Source of the DNA: Solirubrobacterales bacterium
Lineage (GTDB): Bacteria > Actinomycetota > Thermoleophilia > Solirubrobacterales > Solirubrobacteraceae
NCBI GenBank assembly: GCA_003132505.1
Contig: PKXY01000028.1
Coordinates: 76,291 to 140,290, forward strand
Direction: 5' to 3'
Length of the DNA: 64,000 bases
In this document: positions 47,480 to 55,746 of the stretch, piece by piece
Layout of the letters: each line of letters begins with the position of its first letter
Position numbering within the stretch: position 1 is the first letter of the stretch
Translations under genes and position numbers: made by a program
The notes under the pieces: model-generated
Database searches by the model: none
What the model saw: the letters and a program-made list of their open reading frames with translations, nothing else
What the model was told of the DNA's origin: nothing

Positions 47480-47675
47480 AGCCGCCGATCAGCTCGCCGT
47501 CGACGAGCACCTGGGGGAAGGTCATCATGCCGGTGCGCGCTGCCAGCTCGGCTCGACCGGCGCCGTCCTTCGCGAGGTTGATCTCCTCATAGTCGAGGCC
47601 GCGCTTGGCGAGCAGCGCCTTGGCCTGGCGGCAGTACCCGCATGGATCGGTCGTGTAGACAGCTATCTTGCTCAT
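47421..47675 (-). CDS. Glutaredoxin-like protein
   Basis: 84 residues starting MSKIAVYTTDPCGYCRQAKA at the ATG at 47675. The active site is CGYC. The thioredoxin-fold cis-Pro is in MMTFPQVLVDGELIGGFTEL. It reduces disulfides or mixed thiols in the cytoplasm. In the ORF track it appears only as the tail of an 836-residue antisense frame, which is a shadow of the hybrid kinase. The end overlaps mutM by 59 bases. It is divergent from the hybrid kinase gene, sharing a 105-base upstream region. Confidence 0.92.
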   Translation of the reverse strand: MSKIAVYTTDPCGYCRQAKALLAKRGLDYEEINLAKDGAGRAELAARTGMMTFPQVLVDGELIGGFTELYAADQSGRLAELLAA

Positions 47676-47780
47676 TACTTCATAAAGGATAGCTCCTCCT
47701 GCCAGCACCAGACAAGGCTCACGTTTATCGGCCACGACGCCGATAGTTCCTGGACCCGCGATTCGCTGCGGAGGTGTGGC

Positions 47781-49814
47781 TTGGCGACAACGCGATCGGA
47801 ACCGGATTTGTGGGCTCTCTCCACGGAAGAGATCCAGCTTCTGTGCGTGCGTAACCTGCTCGCGGGCATCGACGAGCGGGTCTTCTTCAAGGACCGCGAC
47901 GGCCGGTTTCTGATGTTCAGCGACGTCTGTCTCGAGACCTACGGGCAGCATCGCAAGCGCGAGGATCTGATCGGCACCAAGGACTCGGACTTCTTCAGCG
48001 GACCGCATGCAGAGGCGGCGTTGGCGGATGAGCTGAGCGTGATGGAGACTGGCGAGCCGATGCCTGCGAAGCTCGAGCGGGAGACCTTCGATGGCCGCCC
48101 CGACACGTGGGCACGCACGATCAAGCTTCCGCTGCGCGACGAGTACGGGAACATCGTTGGCACCTGGGGGATCGCCCGCGACGTCACCGCGCAGATCGCG
48201 GTCGAGCACGAGCTCGACGAACGTCGCGGGCAGCTGAAGTCGAGCGCGCAGATGCACCGCGTGCTGCTCGAGCAAAACCCGCAACCGATGTGGGCGCACG
48301 ACGTTGAGACGCTTCAGATCGTCGCGGTCAACAGCGCGGCGCAGACGATCTACGGCTACTCGCAGGATGAGTTTCTCGCGATGAAGGTCACCGACGTGAT
48401 AGCTCCCGTAGACGTGGAGAGCTACCTGCACTCGCTCCTCGATGAAGCGCCGCTGGGTTCTCGCGGGCCCCAGTCCCGCCACCATCGCTACAAGGACGGC
48501 ACGGTCGTCGAGGTCGAGGTAACGAGCAACGACGTGACGATCGACGGACGCGCCTGCCGAATCTCCTCCGCCTACAACGTGACGGAGCGCAATCGCGCTG
48601 CTGCCGAGCTTGCTGCGGCGCGCGATGCGGCGGTCGAGGCGTCGGAGATGAAGTCGGCGTTCTTGGCGAACATCAGTCACGAGATCCGCACGCCGATGAA
48701 TGGGGTGCTCGGGATGGCCGAGCTGCTGCTCGACAGCGAGCTCAGCCAGGACCAGGTTGCTCTCGCCCAGCAGGTCATCCAGTCGGGCGAGCTGATGGTC
48801 GAGCTCGTCAACGACATCCTCGACATCTCGAAGATCGAGGCGGGACAGCTCGATATCGAGGTCACCGATTTCCGGTTGCGCGAAACGATTGAGGACACGT
48901 GCGCCGTCGCGAGGCCCCAGGCCCGGGCCAAGGGCCTCGAGCTCGACGTGCGGATCGCCGAGGAGGTACCCGACCACGCCCTCGGCGACGGCAAGCGGTT
49001 GCGCCAGATCGTCTTGAACCTGGTCTCGAATGCTGTGAAGTTCACGAGCGAAGGCAAGATCGTCGTTCAGACGAGCGCCACGACACGACCCGATGGCGCT
49101 GCGCTCGTGCGAATCGAGGTCGTCGATACCGGCATCGGTATCGAACCGGCGCGGATCGAGACGATGTTCGAGCCGTTCACCCAGGCGGACGTGTCGACGA
49201 CGCGCAACTACGGAGGCACGGGCCTGGGGCTTGCGATCGCCCGCGAGCTGACTCTGCTGATGGGCGGAAAGATCGGCGCCGAGAGTAAGCCGGGCGCCGG
49301 CAGCACCTTTTGGATCGAGCTCCCGCTCTTGGCGTCGACGGGGCCCAGCCGCCAGGACCTCGCTCGCCCGGCCACAGATCCGAGGCCGGAATGGTTGGCT
49401 CCGCCGCGCGTGCTCGTCGTCGAGGACAGCCCGATCAACCAGATCGTCGCCGTGCGCACGCTCGAACACTGCGGCTGTCGCGCCGACGTGGCGGGTGACG
49501 GGTTGCAGGCCTTGGAGGCGCTGTCCGCGCACGAGTACGACGCCATTTTGATGGACTGCCAGATGCCTGTCATGGACGGCTTCGACGCGACCATTGAGCT
49601 GCGCCGCCGCGAGAACGGCGGGCGCCGCACACCGGTGATCGCGATGACCGCCAACGCGACAGCGAATGCAGTCGCGGAGTGCTTGGCCGCCGGCATGGAC
49701 GACTACGTCGGCAAGCCGGTTCGACGCGAGCAGCTGCTCGCTGCGCTTTGTCGCTGGGTCGGCCCGCAGGTAGTCGCACTCGCCAGTAACGCAGCGCGCG
49801 CCGCCCGGTCCTAG
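47781..49814 (+). CDS. Soluble PAS-PAS hybrid histidine kinase with receiver, paralogue
   Basis: 677 residues if translation starts at TTG 47781, which has GGAGG six bases before it and starts just before the first PAS. PAS 1 is IDERVFFKDRDGRFLMFSDV ... GTWGIARDVT. PAS 2 is LLEQNPQPMWAHDVETLQIV ... YNVTER. Then come SAFLANISHEIRTPMNGVLG (His300), LVSNAVKFTSEGK, VVDTGIGIEPA and YGGTGLGLAIAREL. The receiver has VLVVEDSPINQ and Asp592 in ILMDCQMPVMDG, then YVGKP. It closely resembles the kinase at 33863-36091. No membrane helix, HPt or partner regulator is present. Confidence 0.92.
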   Translation: MATTRSEPDLWALSTEEIQLLCVRNLLAGIDERVFFKDRDGRFLMFSDVCLETYGQHRKREDLIGTKDSDFFSGPHAEAALADELSVMETGEPMPAKLERETFDGRPDTWARTIKLPLRDEYGNIVGTWGIARDVTAQIAVEHELDERRGQLKSSAQMHRVLLEQNPQPMWAHDVETLQIVAVNSAAQTIYGYSQDEFLAMKVTDVIAPVDVESYLHSLLDEAPLGSRGPQSRHHRYKDGTVVEVEVTSNDVTIDGRACRISSAYNVTERNRAAAELAAARDAAVEASEMKSAFLANISHEIRTPMNGVLGMAELLLDSELSQDQVALAQQVIQSGELMVELVNDILDISKIEAGQLDIEVTDFRLRETIEDTCAVARPQARAKGLELDVRIAEEVPDHALGDGKRLRQIVLNLVSNAVKFTSEGKIVVQTSATTRPDGAALVRIEVVDTGIGIEPARIETMFEPFTQADVSTTRNYGGTGLGLAIARELTLLMGGKIGAESKPGAGSTFWIELPLLASTGPSRQDLARPATDPRPEWLAPPRVLVVEDSPINQIVAVRTLEHCGCRADVAGDGLQALEALSAHEYDAILMDCQMPVMDGFDATIELRRRENGGRRTPVIAMTANATANAVAECLAAGMDDYVGKPVRREQLLAALCRWVGPQVVALASNAARAARS

Positions 49815-49918
49815 ACGGATCGCGGCAGCTGCACACGCGTCCGCGCTCTGGCGACGGCGTGCGCGCGTAATCTGGGGTGTATGAACCGCTTGTCGGCTCG
49901 CAGAGCTACACGTATCTG

Positions 49919-50641
49919 ATGGCTCCTCCACTGAAGACGGACGCGATCGTGCTGCGCTCGCTGCGCTACGGCGAGGCCGACCGGATCCTGCACCTGTACA
50001 CGCCCGGCCGTGGGCGGATCGGAGCGATCGCGAAGGGCGTCCGGCGCATCCGCAGCCGCTTCGGTGGCCGGCTCGAGCCGTTCTGCCGCGTGCGGCTCGT
50101 CTGCCACGAGGGGAGAGGGGAGCTGCTGACGGTCACCGCCGTCGAGACGCTCGAATCGCATGGCGCGCTGCGCGCGCAGGCCGTGACGCTCGATGCCGCG
50201 GCCCGCGCCTGCGACGCCGTGGCGCGGATCTTCGAGACGGAGGAACCGCATCCGGGCGTCTACAACCTGCTGTCCAATGAGCTGGCGCTGCTCGCCGGCG
50301 ATCCGCGCTACGCAAGCCATGCGAACGCCCTGGCCTTCCGCCTGAAGCTGCTGGTCGCGGCGGGACTCTCGCCATCATTGGCTTCCTGCGCCTCGTGCGG
50401 CGGGCTCGAGAACCTCGCCGGCTACTCGGCGGCGGCGGGGGGAGTCGTGTGCACCGCCTGCGAGGCCGGATCGTTCGCGTTCTCCCAGGAGACCTACGGG
50501 TTCATGATCGCAGCGCTCGCAAGTCCGCTCGCCGAGACGCCCGCGGCCTCGCCGCAGGCGCTGCGCGAAGCCGAGCGCGCGATCGGCGAGACGCTCGAGC
50601 ACCACGCGCACCTGCACCTGCGAGCGGCGGTGGCCCGATGA
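49919..50641 (+). CDS. recO: DNA repair protein RecO
   Basis: 240 residues from the ATG at 49919 (MAPPLKTDAIVLRSLRYGEA); an upstream GTG at 49877 would add 14 residues. The OB-fold N-terminus reads EADRILHLYTPGRGRIGAIA and KGVRRIRSRFGGRLEPFCRV. The C-terminal part has a four-Cys zinc site, SCASCGGLEN ... VVCTACEAG. RecO helps RecA load on SSB-coated DNA. It overlaps dgt by ATGA and belongs to the recO-dgt-dnaG run that is typical of Gram-positive genomes. Confidence 0.92.
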   Translation: MAPPLKTDAIVLRSLRYGEADRILHLYTPGRGRIGAIAKGVRRIRSRFGGRLEPFCRVRLVCHEGRGELLTVTAVETLESHGALRAQAVTLDAAARACDAVARIFETEEPHPGVYNLLSNELALLAGDPRYASHANALAFRLKLLVAAGLSPSLASCASCGGLENLAGYSAAAGGVVCTACEAGSFAFSQETYGFMIAALASPLAETPAASPQALREAERAIGETLEHHAHLHLRAAVAR

Positions 50642-51678
50642 GGGCGAGCGCCCCCGAGCAGGTTGCGGCGCGCTTCGCCGCGCGCCAGATCGAGCGCGAG
50701 CAGCGCGATCTCGCGCCGGCGGCGACGCGCTCCTATCCGGCCGAGCGCCTGCGGCCCGACGAGGACTGCGCGCTGCGCACGCCGTTCCAGCGCGACCGCG
50801 ATCGGATCGTCCACAGCAAGGCGTTCCGCCGACTCAAGCACAAGACACAGGTGTTTGTTGCGCCGCAGGGCGACCATTACCGCACCCGCCTCACACACAC
50901 GCTCGAGGTCACGGGCATCTCGCGCACCGTCGCCAGGGCGCTGCGCCTGAACGAGGATCTCGTCGAGGCGATCGGGCTCGGTCACGACCTCGGCCACCCA
51001 CCATTCGGGCACATCGGCGAGGACGTGCTCGACCGCTGCCTGCGCGAGCGCTTCGGCGGCCACTTCCACCACTGGGAGCAGTCGCTGCGGGTCGTCGACC
51101 ACCTCGAGCGCGATGGCGCCGGCCTCAACCTGACGGTGCCGGTTCGCGACGGGATCCTCGCGCATTCCGGGCGCGCGGCCGCGCCCGCGACGCTCGAGGG
51201 TGCGATCGTACGGATCACTGACCGCTTCGCCTACCTCAACCACGACATCGACGATGCGCTGCGCGCCGGCGTGCTCTCGGTCGGCGAGCTTCCGCGCGAG
51301 GCGATCGCCGGCCTCGGCGAGAGCGGTTCCCGGCGTATCGACGCGCTGGTCCACGACCTGGTCGAGCATTCCGAGCGCGCCGGCGAGATCGTCCAGGGGG
51401 AGGAGGCCGCGGCGGCGATGGCTGCACTGCGCGACTTCATGTTCGAGCACGTCTACCTCGGGGCGGTCGCACGGCGCGAGCACGCGAAGGTCGAGACCGT
51501 GATCCGCACGCTGTTCGAGCGCTACTGCGAACAGCCGCCCTTCGCGAGCCGGCTGGCCGACGACGGCGAGTTGGCGAGGAGGGTTAGCGACTACATCGCC
51601 GGGATGACGGACCGCTACTGCATCCGCGCGTTCGAGGAGCTGACCGTTCCGCGGGCGTTCGACGTCTACGGGGTCTGA
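50638..51678 (+). CDS. dgt: dGTP triphosphohydrolase-like HD protein
   Basis: 346 residues from the ATG overlapping the recO stop. HD-domain phosphohydrolase of the Dgt family: FQRDRDRIVHSKAFRRLKHK, TRLTHTLEVTGISRTVARA (His), GLGHDLGHPPFGHIGEDVLD (His-Asp) and DRFAYLNHDIDDALRAGVL (Asp). It hydrolyses dGTP or other dNTPs to nucleoside and triphosphate. The length and the RRLKHKTQVF motif fit the type 2 subfamily. It is one base before the dnaG start. Confidence 0.93.
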   Translation: MRASAPEQVAARFAARQIEREQRDLAPAATRSYPAERLRPDEDCALRTPFQRDRDRIVHSKAFRRLKHKTQVFVAPQGDHYRTRLTHTLEVTGISRTVARALRLNEDLVEAIGLGHDLGHPPFGHIGEDVLDRCLRERFGGHFHHWEQSLRVVDHLERDGAGLNLTVPVRDGILAHSGRAAAPATLEGAIVRITDRFAYLNHDIDDALRAGVLSVGELPREAIAGLGESGSRRIDALVHDLVEHSERAGEIVQGEEAAAAMAALRDFMFEHVYLGAVARREHAKVETVIRTLFERYCEQPPFASRLADDGELARRVSDYIAGMTDRYCIRAFEELTVPRAFDVYGV

Positions 51679-51679
51679 G

Positions 51680-53446
51680 ATGCCCCGCTACACCGACGAC
51701 AGCAAGGAGCGGGTCCGTGACGCGGTCGACATGATCGACCTCGTCGGCACGCGCGTCGAGCTGCGTCGCGCCGGCGCGGACTCCTATACCGGCCGGTGCC
51801 CGTTCCACGACGAGCGCACGCCGTCGTTCAACGTCACGCCGTCGAAGAAGATGTACTACTGCTTCGGCTGCCAGGCCTCAGGCGATCCGTTCACCTTCGC
51901 GATGGAGACCGAGGGCTTCGACTTTCCCGGCGCGCTCGAGATGCTCGCCGAGCGCTACAACGTGACGCTCGAGCTGGCCGAGGAGGACCCGCGCGCAGCG
52001 GCGCGGCGCACCCACGAGGCGCGGCTTCAGGCGCTGCTCGAGCGGACCTGCGGCTACTACGAGCGCTACCTCTGGGAGTCCACCGAGGCTGCGCGGGCGC
52101 GCGACTACCTCGCGGGGCGCGGCCTCGAGGAGGCGGTGCTGCGAGCTTTCCGCGTCGGCTACGCGCCGAGTGCCTGGGATCGCGTGCTGCTCGCCTCGCG
52201 GCGCGGCGGCTTCAGCGAGCAGGAGCTGCTCGAGGCCGGGCTCGTGCAGCGCTCGATCGACCAGCCCGGGCGGGTCTACGACCGCTTCCGCACGCGTATC
52301 ACCTTTCCACTGTGCGACCGCCGTGGTCGCGTCGTCGGTTTCGGAGCGCGGGCGATGCGCGCCGAGGATCCGGCGAAGTACGTGAACAGCTCGGAGAGCC
52401 CGATCTTCCGCAAGCGCGAGCACCTCTTCGGCGTGCACCTCGCGCAGAGCGCGGCCGCGCAGGCCGGCGCGGTGGTGCTGTGTGAGGGCTACACCGACGT
52501 GATCGCGATGCACCAGGCCGGCGTTGAGAACTGCGTCGGGTCGATGGGCACTGCGCTGACCGCCGAGCAGGTCGGCGTGCTGGCGCGGCTCGCGCCGCGG
52601 CTGATCCTCGCGCTCGACGCCGACGGGGCGGGGCAGGCCGCGATGCTGAAATCGGCGGCGCTCGTTCAAGCCAAGCGCATCGAGCTGCGCGTCGTGCCGC
52701 TGCCGGCGGGGAGCGACCCGGCCGATGTGCTGAAGCGTGAAGGCGCCGCGGCGCTCCCGGCACTCGTCAAGCGCGCCGTGGCGTTCGTGCGCTTCCGCGT
52801 CGAGCGGATCCTCGCCGGGGGGGACCGTGGCACGCCCGAGGGCCGCGACCGGATTCTCGAGCAACTGCGGCCCGTGTTCGCCGAGCTCGGGCCCGGGGCG
52901 ATGCGTGAGGAGCTCGAGCGCGAGGTCTCCTCGCAGCTCGGCGTGTCGGAGCGAACGGTCGAGCAGGTGCTCGGCGCCGGCGGCGCGCGTCAGGCTGCCG
53001 CCGGCGTGTCAGCCCCGGCGCTCGACGCGGGGGAGCGCACGGAGTTCGCGTTCCTCGAGCTTTGCATCGCGCTGCCCGAGCGGGGATCGGCGCTGCTAGG
53101 CGAGATCGCGATCGATGCGATGTTCGCGAATCAGCTAACGCGCACCGCCGCGGAGCGCCTTCGCGCGAGCATCGAGTCACCGGCCGTCCACGCCGATGAG
53201 AGCGCGCTGAGGACTCTGCTTACGAAGCTCGCGGTCATCGCCAGCACACTCGAGGCGATGCCCGGGCAGCTCGAGGTCGCGGTGCGCCAGCTTGACCTCG
53301 CCCGCATCGAACGCGCGATAGAGGGCGTGCGCGCCGGCGGCGGAGCCGGAGTCGAGCAGCTCGGCCACGAGCGCGCCGAGGTTCAGGCGGAGCTCGCCGA
53401 GTGGCTCGTGCGAGCGCTCGAGGAGACGGCCGCGACGGCGCGTTAG
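51680..53446 (+). CDS. dnaG: DNA primase
   Basis: 588 residues in the standard three parts. The CHC2 zinc domain has YTGRCPFHDERTPSFNVTPS and MYYCFGCQASGDPFTFAM. The TOPRIM core has VVLCEGYTDVIAMHQAGVEN and LALDADGAGQAAM. A helical DnaB-binding C-terminal domain follows, ending in a long helix (LAEWLVRALEETAATAR). It makes RNA primers for replication. The start codon follows the dgt stop by one base. In many bacteria rpoD follows; here the next genes are an ECF sigma pair on the other strand. Confidence 0.96.
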   Translation: MPRYTDDSKERVRDAVDMIDLVGTRVELRRAGADSYTGRCPFHDERTPSFNVTPSKKMYYCFGCQASGDPFTFAMETEGFDFPGALEMLAERYNVTLELAEEDPRAAARRTHEARLQALLERTCGYYERYLWESTEAARARDYLAGRGLEEAVLRAFRVGYAPSAWDRVLLASRRGGFSEQELLEAGLVQRSIDQPGRVYDRFRTRITFPLCDRRGRVVGFGARAMRAEDPAKYVNSSESPIFRKREHLFGVHLAQSAAAQAGAVVLCEGYTDVIAMHQAGVENCVGSMGTALTAEQVGVLARLAPRLILALDADGAGQAAMLKSAALVQAKRIELRVVPLPAGSDPADVLKREGAAALPALVKRAVAFVRFRVERILAGGDRGTPEGRDRILEQLRPVFAELGPGAMREELEREVSSQLGVSERTVEQVLGAGGARQAAAGVSAPALDAGERTEFAFLELCIALPERGSALLGEIAIDAMFANQLTRTAAERLRASIESPAVHADESALRTLLTKLAVIASTLEAMPGQLEVAVRQLDLARIERAIEGVRAGGGAGVEQLGHERAEVQAELAEWLVRALEETAATAR

Positions 53447-53481
53447 GGGCGGCTGCGCCTCGGCGCGCCGCTCGCGCGCGC

Positions 53482-53748
53482 TCAGGTCTTGTCGGCGGGC
53501 AGCTCTGCGCGCCAGCGGCGATAGAGCTCGGAGAACGCGGCCTGCATCTGGGGCGAGAGATCCTCAGGCAGGAGGCGCCCGGTCAGACGGATCGTCTCGC
53601 GCATCTGTCCGAGGTACTCCGTGCAGTGGGGGCAGCCCGCGAGGTGACGCTCGAACCGGCGGCGCTCGCGGCGTGAAAGCGCGCCTTCCAGGTAGTCGCT
53701 GGCCAGCTCGACGGCCTGCTCGCAGACGAAGTCGCGGCTCAGCAGCAT
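53482..53748 (-). CDS. Zinc-binding anti-sigma factor (ZAS family)
   Basis: 88 residues. An anti-sigma zinc motif is visible as ERHLAGCPHCTEYLGQMRET, with His35, Cys39 and Cys42 in H-x3-C-x2-C spacing. A possible fourth ligand is Cys9 (DFVCEQAVELASDYLEGAL). The protein is short and has no membrane helix, so it is probably a soluble, redox-type anti-sigma like RsrA or ChrR. The start shares one base with the sigma stop (TGATG), so the two are made together. Specific pairing with the upstream sigma is inferred from this. Confidence 0.88.
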   Translation of the reverse strand: MLLSRDFVCEQAVELASDYLEGALSRRERRRFERHLAGCPHCTEYLGQMRETIRLTGRLLPEDLSPQMQAAFSELYRRWRAELPADKT

Positions 53749-54395
53749 CAGTCATTCTCTCCGAGCGCGGATTCGAGCGCCTGTCGCAGGTGGCTGCGCC
53801 CGCGGTGCAGGAGGACGCGCTGATTGGACGGCGTGAGAGACAGGATCTCGCAGACCTCGGCGGCGCGCAGGCCGTCGACGTCGTGCAGCGCGATGACCGC
53901 TCGCTGGCGCGCCGGCAGCTCGGCGAGCGCGTCGCGAATCAGCGTCGCGAGTGCAGCGGCGCCGAGCCGGTTCTCGGCGTCCTCGACCCAGTGCTCAGGC
54001 GGCGAGCTCCAGTGGCCGCTCGCGTCGAAGCGGGAGCGATCGACGGCCGGGCCGGCGTCGGCGATCGGCACGCTACGCGCCTCGCGCGTGCCGGCGCTGC
54101 GCGCCCGGTTGACGAGGATCGTGAGCAGCCAGGTTCGCAGCGAGGACCGCCCCTCGAAGCGCTCAATCCCGCGCACCACCGCGAGCCAGGTGTCCTGGAC
54201 GACCTCTTCGGCGACGGCGCGGCTCGAGACGAAGGTGGATGCGAGACGGAGCATGGCGTCGTGGTGGGTTGCGACGAGGCCGACGAACGCCGCCTCATCA
54301 CCTGCGCGCAGCCGGGCGAGGAGGAGCGGTGCGTCGGCGTCCACTGGCGCAAGCGTACGGCGGCTGGACAGGCGGGGCAGGGCGATCGTTGACAT
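53748..54395 (-). CDS. ECF-type RNA polymerase sigma factor
   Basis: 215 residues from an ATG at 54395; GTG 54344 (VDADAPLLLARLRAGDEAAF) is also possible, and the longer track start overlaps the neighbour. Region 2: VGLVATHHDAMLRLASTFVS and AEEVVQDTWLAVVRGIERFE. Region 4: LAELPARQRAVIALHDVDGL with LRAAEVCEILSLTPSNQRVL. Between them is a linker with GHWSSPPEHW. It directs polymerase to a stress or surface regulon held back by the co-encoded anti-sigma. The upstream signal is unknown. Confidence 0.92.
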   Translation of the reverse strand: MSTIALPRLSSRRTLAPVDADAPLLLARLRAGDEAAFVGLVATHHDAMLRLASTFVSSRAVAEEVVQDTWLAVVRGIERFEGRSSLRTWLLTILVNRARSAGTREARSVPIADAGPAVDRSRFDASGHWSSPPEHWVEDAENRLGAAALATLIRDALAELPARQRAVIALHDVDGLRAAEVCEILSLTPSNQRVLLHRGRSHLRQALESALGEND

Positions 54396-54456
54396 CTCCG
54401 GTGGAGGCGGACCAGCCGGCGCGCCGCCTGAGGCGCGCCGGCTGACCTGCAGTCGC

Positions 54457-55599
54457 TCAGGAAGCGGCGATCCCTTCGCCGGCGACCGCATTCGGCACGG
54501 TCACCGAGCCGATCTCGGTGAGAGCGCCGTCCCAGCCGACCTGGAACTCATCGACGATGCCCTTCCCGCCGGTCTGCACGTAGAGGAAACGACCGTCGGG
54601 CGCGACGGCAGCGTCGACCGTGCCAGGATCGGTTGTCGTGTTGGTGAGCAGGGTCAGTCCGTTCCACGGCTCGAAGGAGATCGAGCTGAGCGACGGGCTG
54701 CCGGCGTTCGACGCGTATAGCGTCGCGCCGTCCTCGACGATCCAGCAGGTGGCGGCCTGCGTGGTCGCGACCGAAGCGAGGTTCGTCGCGGTCCCCTGCG
54801 GGCTCAGCCTGAAGGTCGCGACGGCGTCGGTGCCGGCCTCGGCGACCGCCAGCCGGCCGAACGGGTCGAAGACGAAGCCGAACGGCACTGTTCCCGGCTC
54901 GCTGTTGACGACCGCTGTCGCGGACAGCTCGCCGCTCGGCTCGACCGCGTAGACGTCGATGTCGTTGCCATTGCTCTTCGTTGTGACGATCAGCTGGCGT
55001 CCGTCAGGGCTGAAGCCGACCTCGCCGGGCGTGCTAACGAACTCGGTCGGTCCGGTGACGCTCGCGAGGCCGAGGCTCCGGTTCGAGCCCGCGAGCGGCA
55101 CGAGCTGATCACCGGCGATCACGTAGCCCTGGAGGCTGCCGCCGGCGCGCGCATTTACGACGTAGAGCAGGTTGCCGTGCTGCGCGAGGCTGACGGGGAA
55201 GCTGCCGCCGGAGCTGATCTGCTGGGTCAGCGCGAGCTGATCGCCGCGCACCGCGAACACCGATACCGAGTTGCTGCCGGCGTTGACGGCGAACAGCAGG
55301 CTCGCGGCCTGGTCGTAAACCAGCGAGTCCTCCGAGGCGAGGTCGTCGACGACGGCGCCGTCGAGCGCGCCGCCGAGGCCCCCCGTTGCGTAGGTGGTCG
55401 CGAGCTCGAGCGTGCCGTCGCGCCCGCGGTCGTAGACCGAGACGGTGTTGCCCGCGGCGTAGTCGCTCTGCACGAACACGGCATCGCCGCTGCGCTCAAA
55501 GAAAAAGTGGTGCGGCGAGGCTGAAGCGGCAGCGGCGGTGGCAGCGAGCGCTGCGGCGGCGATCGCCGACGCGACTCCGATCTTCCCTGTTCGCAACAT
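54457..55599 (-). CDS. Secreted beta-propeller (lactonase-like) protein
   Basis: 380 residues from the ATG at 55599, preceded by AGGAGG at a good distance; the track start 96 codons upstream would run through the SOS box and is rejected. The signal peptide is KIGVASAIAAAALAATAAAA. The mature protein has repeats of about 45-50 residues: GNTVSVYDRGRDGTLELATT, SNSVSVFAVRGDQLALTQQI, GNDIDVYAVEPSGELSATAV and VDEFQVGWDGALTEIG, the seven-bladed YVTN/lactonase style. Substrate or partner unknown. It stands just upstream of the sigma pair on the same strand (61 bases). Confidence 0.85.
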   Translation of the reverse strand: MLRTGKIGVASAIAAAALAATAAAASASPHHFFFERSGDAVFVQSDYAAGNTVSVYDRGRDGTLELATTYATGGLGGALDGAVVDDLASEDSLVYDQAASLLFAVNAGSNSVSVFAVRGDQLALTQQISSGGSFPVSLAQHGNLLYVVNARAGGSLQGYVIAGDQLVPLAGSNRSLGLASVTGPTEFVSTPGEVGFSPDGRQLIVTTKSNGNDIDVYAVEPSGELSATAVVNSEPGTVPFGFVFDPFGRLAVAEAGTDAVATFRLSPQGTATNLASVATTQAATCWIVEDGATLYASNAGSPSLSSISFEPWNGLTLLTNTTTDPGTVDAAVAPDGRFLYVQTGGKGIVDEFQVGWDGALTEIGSVTVPNAVAGEGIAAS

Positions 55600-55713
55600 G
55601 TGGAGGCCTCCTGGATCGTTGACGGGGTCCAAGAGTTCAGTCCAGGCAGCGCAGGATCCGTTACAGAACAGGCTCGCGCGGGCGCCGAGCCGTCCGGCGC
55701 GGTGTCTAAAGTA

Positions 55714-55731
55714 TACGAACATATGTTCGTA
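55714..55731. promoter_or_regulatory. Probable LexA (SOS) box
   Basis: TACGAACATATGTTCGTA is a perfect 18-base palindrome. Its core CGAACATATGTTCG (55716-55729) fits the Gram-positive LexA box CGAAC-N4-GTTCG. It lies 16 bases before the start of the HNH gene and also upstream of the divergent secreted propeller gene, and it probably overlaps a promoter (GTATAC at 55711). The palindrome is seen directly; LexA binding is inferred from the known consensus. Confidence 0.75.
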
Positions 55732-55746
55732 GCGAAGGAGACGGGG

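Noticed and set aside
47421-49931. 836-residue minus-strand ORF in the track
   Set aside because: Only its last 84 codons (glutaredoxin) are real. The rest is an antisense shadow of the hybrid kinase, with no domain and composition typical of a high-GC shadow.
54457-54491. Sigma factor start at 54491
   Set aside because: It would overlap the propeller gene and add residues unlike any sigma region; ATG 54395 or GTG 54344 is more likely.
55600-55746. Upstream extension of the HNH ORF from 55600
   Set aside because: It would run through the LexA palindrome and promoter region and has no domain; the ATG at 55747 has a good ribosome site.
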